Shown piece by piece: positions 6,280 through 10,691 of a stretch of 10,691 nucleotides of DNA. Where the stretch lies: assembly GCA_017860985.1 (NCBI GenBank), contig JAGFXG010000020.1, positions 1-10,691 on the forward strand, written 5' to 3'. The DNA is from Deltaproteobacteria bacterium (GTDB lineage: Bacteria > Desulfobacterota > Syntrophia > Syntrophales > Smithellaceae). The notes under the pieces were generated by a model. The model did not search any database, was not told the DNA's origin, and was given only the letters and a program-made list of their open reading frames with translations. A program made the position numbers and the translations under genes. Numbering within the stretch: position 1 is the first letter of the stretch; each line of letters begins with the position of its first letter.

Positions 6280-6735
6280 ATGGCCAGAATTCAAGTCGGG
6301 GATGTATTCGGAGATTTTTCATTGAAGAGTCACACGGACACAGTGGTGGACACAACGGCATTGGCAGGGAAAAAAATCCTTTTGTCTTTTCACCCGCTGG
6401 CCTGGACGGAAGTGTGCGCCAAACAAATGCAATCGCTGGAAGCCAACCTTGAAACCTTCCGGTCACTCAACACCGTGCCGCTGGGTTTTTCTGTTGATTC
6501 CGTCCCCTGCAAAAAGGCGTGGGCAAAAAGTCTCGGCATTGAAAAAGTCGACCTGCTGGCGGATTTCTGGCCGCACGGCGGCATCGCATCCAAACTGGGT
6601 ATATTCATCGATAAGCTAGGCTTCTCGGAGAGGGCCAACATCATTCTTGACGAACAGAGAAAGGCGATCTTCGTAAAAGTCTATCCTATTCGGGAATTGC
6701 CGGACATTAACGAGGTTCTTGATTTTCTGCGATGA
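6280..6735 (+). CDS. Peroxiredoxin (AhpC/TSA family)
   Basis: This 151-residue thiol peroxidase has the peroxiredoxin motif PxxxTxxC in FHPLAWTEVC, giving peroxidatic Cys46 with Thr43 and Pro39. A second Cys at 77 lies in SVDSVPCKKAWAKSLG, a segment conserved in peroxiredoxins, and could be the resolving residue. LLADFWPHGGIASKLGI (92-108) and the following strands complete the thioredoxin-like fold. It would reduce hydrogen or organic peroxides in the cytoplasm; the electron donor is not evident. I placed the start at 6280 because AAGGAG is 6 bases upstream and the protein then begins in the normal way (ARIQVGDVFGDFSL). An in-frame ATG at 6157 overlaps the end of the ene-reductase gene and would add 41 unlikely residues. 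It follows that gene by 44 bases and is probably the last gene of the operon. It ends 6 bases from the converging ccsA. Confidence 0.9.
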   Translation: MARIQVGDVFGDFSLKSHTDTVVDTTALAGKKILLSFHPLAWTEVCAKQMQSLEANLETFRSLNTVPLGFSVDSVPCKKAWAKSLGIEKVDLLADFWPHGGIASKLGIFIDKLGFSERANIILDEQRKAIFVKVYPIRELPDINEVLDFLR

Positions 6736-6741
6736 GAATTA

Positions 6742-7584
6742 TTACAGGTAGCTGTGCAGACTCGGCAACAGGTTAACGCCAAGATATGTAAACAGCACAC
6801 AGGCAAAACCGATGATGGCCATGATCGCCATGCGCACACCGCGCCAGCCGCGCATCATGCGGACGTGAAGCATCACGGCATAAGTGAGCCAGGTGATGAG
6901 CGACCAGGTTTCCTTCGGGTCCCAGCTCCAGTAAGACCCCCAGGCGTAATGCGCCCATACGGAACCGGTTACAATCCCCAGCGTGAGAAAAATAAACCCC
7001 AGGGCCGCACAGGAATATATCAGATCATCTATCTGAGATTCTGAAGGAAGCAGGTGAATAAAAACGCGAACACCGGACGAATCATGAGCGGCGGCTTTCC
7101 TGACAAAGAACATAATCCCCAGCGCAAAAGTGACCGTGAAAGCGGCATAGCCCATAAAACAGGTCAGAACGTGTGACGTCAGCCAGTTGCTTTGCAGCGC
7201 GGGAATCAGGGGCTCAATACGGTTACTGATTCCCGGGGCGATGGAGGCATAGGCCATAATTAAAAACGCTACGGGCATTACAAAAACACCGATGCTCCGA
7301 TTCTTCAACCGCCGCTCGATGAGCAGATACAAAAAAACAACCGTCCAGGCAAAGAAAATCAGAGACTCGTAAAAATTGGTCAGAGGCGCGTGTCCAATGC
7401 CTAAATCATACGATGCCTTCCACCGGATGATCAGCGCGACGCTCTGGGCAATCAGACCGGCAAGGGCAAGCCAACCGGCCAGTTTCCCCCAGAATTCACG
7501 CCCCAGAATCATCCGGAAAAGATAAAAAACAAAAGCGCCGAAATAAATAAATGTCACCCAGCTTAAAATGGTTGTATCGATCAC
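6742..7584 (-). CDS. ccsA: System II cytochrome c biogenesis protein CcsA/ResC
   Basis: This 280-residue polytopic membrane protein carries the tryptophan-rich WWD motif of heme-handling proteins: WAHYAWGSYWSWDPKETW (210-227). Likely heme-ligand histidines are His138 (TSHVL), His212 in the WWD loop, His240 and His277 in the conserved end VNLLPSLHSYL. About eight hydrophobic segments are seen. With ResB it forms the System II heme exporter and cytochrome c synthase, which attaches heme to CXXCH apocytochromes outside the membrane. The family is called CcsA or ResC in bacteria and plastids and CcsB in some naming schemes. Its ATG overlaps the resB stop in an ATGA-type junction (7581-7584), a sign of translational coupling. 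The thiol-redox partners (CcdA, ResA) are not in the window. Identification is firm. Confidence 0.95.
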   Translation of the reverse strand: MIDTTILSWVTFIYFGAFVFYLFRMILGREFWGKLAGWLALAGLIAQSVALIIRWKASYDLGIGHAPLTNFYESLIFFAWTVVFLYLLIERRLKNRSIGVFVMPVAFLIMAYASIAPGISNRIEPLIPALQSNWLTSHVLTCFMGYAAFTVTFALGIMFFVRKAAAHDSSGVRVFIHLLPSESQIDDLIYSCAALGFIFLTLGIVTGSVWAHYAWGSYWSWDPKETWSLITWLTYAVMLHVRMMRGWRGVRMAIMAIIGFACVLFTYLGVNLLPSLHSYL

Positions 7585-8969
7585 TTGGGATTCTCCAGAT
7601 TATCCTTCAGCTTTGCAAGAAGGTGACGTACTTCGCGTTTCAGGCCAACGTTATTCCTGATGCTTCGTCCCGCAATGCTGATGCGGACTCTGCCTTCGAC
7701 CTGATCAATCCGGATCCATATCCAACGTGCGTATGAAAAAAGAACGATCATCAAACCGCATATCAGAAGGACCGCCGCTGCCGCCACGACAGGCGCTCCC
7801 GGATCACGGTTAACCTGCAGCCCGGTATAATATTTTTCCTCGATCCCCAGAAGCGAAAAGGTATAAGGGCGGAAAAGACCCGGATTAAAAACAGGAACCT
7901 GTTCGAAAACATCAGGGACAACCTTTTTAATCCGGTCGATCTCCCGGAAAACCCAGAAAGTTGCCGCTTCCTTCTCGGAACGAACGGCAACTTTAATCGC
8001 CTGCCCCATTTGCATCATATTATCTTCAACTCTCAGAACCTGAAAGGTCCCCTCGTTTCCCGGAAGTTCAAATGTGTATCCTGTGCTCACATTCATGATG
8101 TCACGACGACCGCCTTCCCGCAGCAAAACCAGCGTTGCTTTCTTGCCCGGGACCGGGCCGTAACTTGCCTGATAAAAGCGGAACCCTTCAAAATCAACGG
8201 GATGATTCACTAAAAGCCTGGCCGACCGGATTACCCTGTCATTCTTGATAAATGTCAGGTCGGACTGGAAAAGTTTGGCCGCTCCGTTTTTATATCGTTC
8301 TAAGGTAAATTTGTCACAGCGCACCGAGAAAGGAAGAGGCATTGTCAAGTTGCCATTGCGCAGGTTAATACCGCTCGCCGTCTCACCTTCAAGCATTTTG
8401 ACAGATCCCTCGATCCCAAAAACGGAACCGATGACCGCACCGCATATTAATACCAGAACGCTCAGATGAACCATGTAAACGCCAAAATGAGCAAAGCGCC
8501 CCTTCTGCGCGCACAGATAGACACTGCCTGCCTCATCCGCCTGTTGAAAAGAATGATACTTTTTTTTCAGCAAACTTGCGGCCTCATCCGCAGCTTTCTT
8601 CGCATCCGATTCCGGATAAAAAAGGTTTTCTTCCGGAAGATCCTTGAAAGCATCCGGCTCACGCGGGACAGGACGTAAACGGAAACGGCGCCATGCCGCC
8701 GGAAATCGATCCAGCGAACAGATCAAAAGATTAACTGCCAGCAGACCCATCAGAAGAACAAACCAGACGGAGTGATACAGGTCAAAAATTTGCATTTTCT
8801 GCAGGAATGAAAAAAGGCCGGGAGGTATCCGTCCCACAAGTTCCACTGCGGCTTCCCGCTGTGGAAACAGCGTTCCGATCATGGCGATGAAAGCAATGAG
8901 CAGCAGGAGAACAATGGCCAGCCGAACGGATGCAAAGAAAAACCAGATGCCGGATTTTTTTTTGCTCAA
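7581..8969 (-). CDS. resB: System II cytochrome c biogenesis protein ResB (Ccs1)
   Basis: This 462-residue membrane protein is the ResB/Ccs1 partner of CcsA in cytochrome c heme ligation. Four membrane segments are visible at about 13-35, 67-85, 163-185 and 393-413. A large soluble domain (about 190-390) between the third and fourth is expected on the outer face. His168 in the third segment (MVHLSVL) is a plausible heme ligand. YTGLQVNRDPGAPVV (381-395) is a ResB hallmark, and HPVDFEGFRFYQASYG (256-271) is typical of its soluble domain. The start codon is TTG at 8969, with AGGAG 8 bases upstream; no ATG or GTG gives a complete first membrane segment. Codons 3-5 form a nine-A run, a possible slippage site. 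The gene is upstream of and overlaps ccsA by 4 bases. Identification is firm; the start is probable. Confidence 0.93.
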   Translation of the reverse strand: MSKKKSGIWFFFASVRLAIVLLLLIAFIAMIGTLFPQREAAVELVGRIPPGLFSFLQKMQIFDLYHSVWFVLLMGLLAVNLLICSLDRFPAAWRRFRLRPVPREPDAFKDLPEENLFYPESDAKKAADEAASLLKKKYHSFQQADEAGSVYLCAQKGRFAHFGVYMVHLSVLVLICGAVIGSVFGIEGSVKMLEGETASGINLRNGNLTMPLPFSVRCDKFTLERYKNGAAKLFQSDLTFIKNDRVIRSARLLVNHPVDFEGFRFYQASYGPVPGKKATLVLLREGGRRDIMNVSTGYTFELPGNEGTFQVLRVEDNMMQMGQAIKVAVRSEKEAATFWVFREIDRIKKVVPDVFEQVPVFNPGLFRPYTFSLLGIEEKYYTGLQVNRDPGAPVVAAAAVLLICGLMIVLFSYARWIWIRIDQVEGRVRISIAGRSIRNNVGLKREVRHLLAKLKDNLENPK

Positions 8970-9011
8970 ACAATTTTCTCCTGAAAGCGACGTAAAAACA
9001 ACGTGACAAAC

Positions 9012-9040
9012 TATTTATCATGATGTTTCCCGCAATGCAA
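9012..9040 (-). promoter_or_regulatory. Weak candidate promoter for resB-ccsA
   Basis: On the minus strand TTGCAT (9040-9035) and TAAATA (9017-9012) lie 17 bases apart, about 40 bases upstream of the resB start. The -35 box is fair but the -10 box matches only about half of consensus. An alternative GATAAA box (9019-9014) has a poor 15-base spacing. The resB operon needs a promoter here, because a terminator lies further upstream, but this exact placement is uncertain. Confidence 0.25.
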
Positions 9041-9092
9041 TTCTCGATTAGCAAAGTGGTTTGAAAACAGGTTCGGGGGGACATAAAACGCG

Positions 9093-9109
9093 GCATGTCA
9101 TTTACATGC
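9093..9109. repeat. Short perfect palindrome upstream of resB
   Basis: GCATGT (9093-9098) and ACATGC (9104-9109) are 6-bp arms around CATTT. The site lies between the liv terminator and the candidate resB promoter, where an activator or repressor could bind. It may be chance. Apart from this, the candidate promoter and the terminator, I see nothing in 8970-9202. Confidence 0.25.
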
Positions 9110-9122
9110 GGACTCTGCACGC

Positions 9123-9162
9123 AAAAAAGGGCTCATCTGCTGCCGCCGAAGATTGAGCCCTT
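9123..9162 (-). terminator. Rho-independent terminator of the liv operon
   Basis: On the minus strand AAGGGCTCA (9162-9154) pairs with TGAGCCCTT (9135-9127), a perfect 9-bp stem around an 18-base loop, followed by T's: the run at 9128-9123 is six T's, two of them in the stem. It begins about 40 bases after the livF stop codon, where a terminator is expected, and insulates resB from the liv genes. Confidence 0.85.
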
Positions 9163-9202
9163 GATGTCACATAACCGGATATTTTCAGTGTGAACGATTT
9201 TA

Positions 9203-9907
9203 TCAGGTTCCCAGATAAGCCTTTTTCACTTTTTCGTTATGAATCAGGTCCCTGCTCAAACCGTCCAGCACCAGACGGCCGTTTTCCAGAACATAACCGT
9301 GGCGTGTAATCATCAGGGCGATTTGTGCATTTTGCTCGGACAGGAAAACAGTGATGCCCATTTTATTGAGCTCAGTGATCGCTTCGGCGATTCCTTCCAC
9401 AACCATTGGCGCCAGCCCCATGGAAGGTTCATCCAGAAGCAGCATCTCCGGCTTGGACATAATCGCCCGCCCGATCGCCAGCATCTGCTGCTCCCCTCCG
9501 CTGAACGTACCGGCCAGTTGCTTGAATCTTTCCTTCAATCGCGGAAACAGGTCGTAGACCTGCTCCAGTGTTTCCTTCACGCTTTGCTTATCTTTTCGAT
9601 GATACGCCCCCAGCATCAGATTTCTGTATACCGAAAGCTGCGGAAAAAGCTGTCTTCCTTCAGGACACAGCGCGAGGCCCTTGCTTACAATTTTGTGCGC
9701 GGGCACATGGCTGATTTCCTCACCCTTGAACTCCACCCTGCCCTTCACCGGCGGCAGCAGCCCGACAATCGTTTTAAATAACGTTGTCTTGCCGGCACCA
9801 TTGCCACCGAGCAGCGCGACAAAATCGCCCTTTGCAATCTGCAGCGACACGTCATGGATGACCTGATGCTCGCCAATCATTGTGGTTACATTAATGAGTT
9901 TCAGCAT
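9203..9907 (-). CDS. livF: Branched-chain amino acid ABC transporter ATPase LivF
   Basis: This 234-residue ATPase is one of two nucleotide-binding subunits of a LivFGHMJK-type importer for branched-chain amino acids or related substrates. Walker A GGNGAGKT is at 34-41. CPEGRQLFPQLSVYRNL (81-97) is diagnostic of LivF, the signature is FSGGEQQM (135-142) and Walker B is MLLLDEPS (155-162). The H-switch position holds Gln192 in SEQN, as is usual in LivF. The start at 9907 gives the canonical N-terminus (MLKLINVTTMIGEHQV) and a 17-base overlap with livG, with GGAAG upstream inside the end of livG. An in-frame ATG at 9979 would add 24 residues of unlikely sequence. A terminator follows, so this is the last gene of the operon. 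The transported substrate cannot be told from the ATPase alone. Confidence 0.95.
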   Translation of the reverse strand: MLKLINVTTMIGEHQVIHDVSLQIAKGDFVALLGGNGAGKTTLFKTIVGLLPPVKGRVEFKGEEISHVPAHKIVSKGLALCPEGRQLFPQLSVYRNLMLGAYHRKDKQSVKETLEQVYDLFPRLKERFKQLAGTFSGGEQQMLAIGRAIMSKPEMLLLDEPSMGLAPMVVEGIAEAITELNKMGITVFLSEQNAQIALMITRHGYVLENGRLVLDGLSRDLIHNEKVKKAYLGT

Positions 9908-10664
9908 CTTTTTTTCTTCCCAGGTAGGCTTCGATGACCTGCGGGTCTGCGGCAACATCCGATGGCCTTCCTTCAGCAATTTTTTTCCCGTAATTTAAAA
10001 CAACGATTCTGTCGGCCAGATCCATAATCATCCGCATCTTGTGTTCAATCAGACAGACGGTAATGCCGTTTTTATTGATCTTTCTGATGAGTTCGGTAAT
10101 GCGCTCCGTATCCTCCTGAATCAGTCCCCCCGTCGGCTCGTCAAACAGGATGAGCTTTGGATCACTGATCAGGGCAATCCCGATAGACAACATCCGCTGC
10201 TCTCCCTGCGAGATGGAAGAAGCTGTATCGAAGGCCCTGGATCCCAATCCCACGAAGTTCAGCATCTCCATGACTTTTTCTTCCACTTTCTTTTTGTCTT
10301 TTTTCCATTGAGGTGTGTGGAAAATCGATCCCCAGAATCCGCTGGTCGTGCATTTATAGTATCCAAGCGCCAGATTGGCCGCCACCGGCAGCTTTTCAAA
10401 CAGAGCGGTCAACTGGAATGTCCGCGCAATCCCTTTGCGGGATATCCGGCTTGCACTCAAACCGGCAATTTCGTCTCCCCCGAATTTAATACTGCCGGAT
10501 GTTGGTCTGCCCGCTCCGCTGATCAGACTGAAGAGAACCGATTTACCCGCGCCATTGGGACCGATAATCGACAGGATCTCTCCTTCGTTGACTTCAAAAC
10601 TCACATCGTTGACAGCGACAGTGCCGCCAAAACTCTTCACCAGATTTTCACCTTTAAGCAGCAC
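9891..10664 (-). CDS. livG: Branched-chain amino acid ABC transporter ATPase LivG
   Basis: This 257-residue ATPase pairs with LivF. Walker A GPNGAGKS is at 35-42, the Q-loop is ARTFQ (80-84), the signature is SQGEQ (152-156), Walker B is LILFDEPTGG (171-180) and the H-switch is His208 in LIEHK. The insertion around residues 103-130 and the C-terminal VIEAYLG are typical of LivG. The start is GTG at 10664, with GGGAGG (10675-10670 on the minus strand) 5 bases upstream; no ATG competes. The end overlaps livF by 17 bases, implying translational coupling. In the 27 bases to the right edge, a TAA on the minus strand at 10690-10688 may be the stop of the preceding permease gene (livM expected), but another frame stays open until 10654. 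That gene cannot be called here. Confidence 0.95.
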   Translation of the reverse strand: MLLKGENLVKSFGGTVAVNDVSFEVNEGEILSIIGPNGAGKSVLFSLISGAGRPTSGSIKFGGDEIAGLSASRISRKGIARTFQLTALFEKLPVAANLALGYYKCTTSGFWGSIFHTPQWKKDKKKVEEKVMEMLNFVGLGSRAFDTASSISQGEQRMLSIGIALISDPKLILFDEPTGGLIQEDTERITELIRKINKNGITVCLIEHKMRMIMDLADRIVVLNYGKKIAEGRPSDVAADPQVIEAYLGRKKDAETH

Positions 10665-10691
10665 GATTGCCTCCCGCTTTCGATTTCTTAA

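Noticed and set aside
8970..9202. Riboswitch or small RNA gene in the livF-resB spacer
   Set aside because: Beyond the liv terminator, one short palindrome and a weak promoter, I see no conserved aptamer core or independent transcript structure.
9239..9781. 180-residue plus-strand open frame opposite livF
   Set aside because: It is antisense to livF, with low-complexity Gln/His-rich sequence and no motif.
9908..9979. Upstream in-frame ATG extending LivF by 24 residues
   Set aside because: It would overlap livG by 89 bases, and the added residues do not resemble LivF N-termini.
10041..10691. 216-residue plus-strand open frame opposite livG
   Set aside because: It is fully antisense to a gene with all ABC ATPase motifs, has no recognisable domain and lacks a ribosome site, so it is a shadow frame.

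Overview
The window reads as ordinary chromosomal DNA from a Gram-negative, probably anaerobic or microaerophilic bacterium. My best guess is Desulfobacterota (Deltaproteobacteria, Syntrophales-like). The guess rests on the gene mix: System II cytochrome c maturation (ResB/CcsA), FdhD for formate dehydrogenase, type II NADH dehydrogenase, an Old Yellow Enzyme and LivG/LivF. Base composition is moderate, with clear Shine-Dalgarno sites. No 16S rRNA or other taxonomic marker is present, so this is inference. I see no insertion sequence, integrase, tRNA, rRNA or CRISPR array. No gene-free stretch exceeds 300 bases; the longest is 8970-9202 (233 bases).

Layout. 1-570 (+) is the C-terminal end of a Lon protease with a lysine-rich tail. 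A hairpin-rich spacer follows, then 674-1993 (+), a type II NADH dehydrogenase. The minus strand then carries two genes: 2021-2884, an unrecognised protein that may have a permuted papain-like (NlpC/P60/DUF4105-type) fold, and 2983-3762, an FdhD homologue lacking the cysteine loop normally needed for sulfur transfer.

A divergent promoter region (3763-3869) has two sigma70-like promoters whose -35 boxes overlap. It separates fdhD from a plus-strand run of four tightly spaced genes (3870-6735): isochorismatase-family cysteine hydrolase, glyoxalase II-like metallo-hydrolase, Old Yellow Enzyme ene-reductase and peroxiredoxin. Their combination suggests detoxification of electrophiles, aldehydes and peroxides, loosely like the E. 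coli nemRA-gloA operon.

The peroxiredoxin gene converges, with a 6-base gap, on a minus-strand resB-ccsA pair (6742-8969) for System II cytochrome c assembly; resB starts with TTG. A 233-base spacer then holds a good rho-independent terminator for the next minus-strand operon. That operon shows livF and livG (9203-10664), the ATPases of a branched-chain amino acid ABC importer, and continues past the right edge.

The observations most worth following are the cysteine-less FdhD, the uncharacterised protein beside it, the overlapping divergent promoters and the composition of the stress-type operon. I did not find convincing evidence of a wholly new system.
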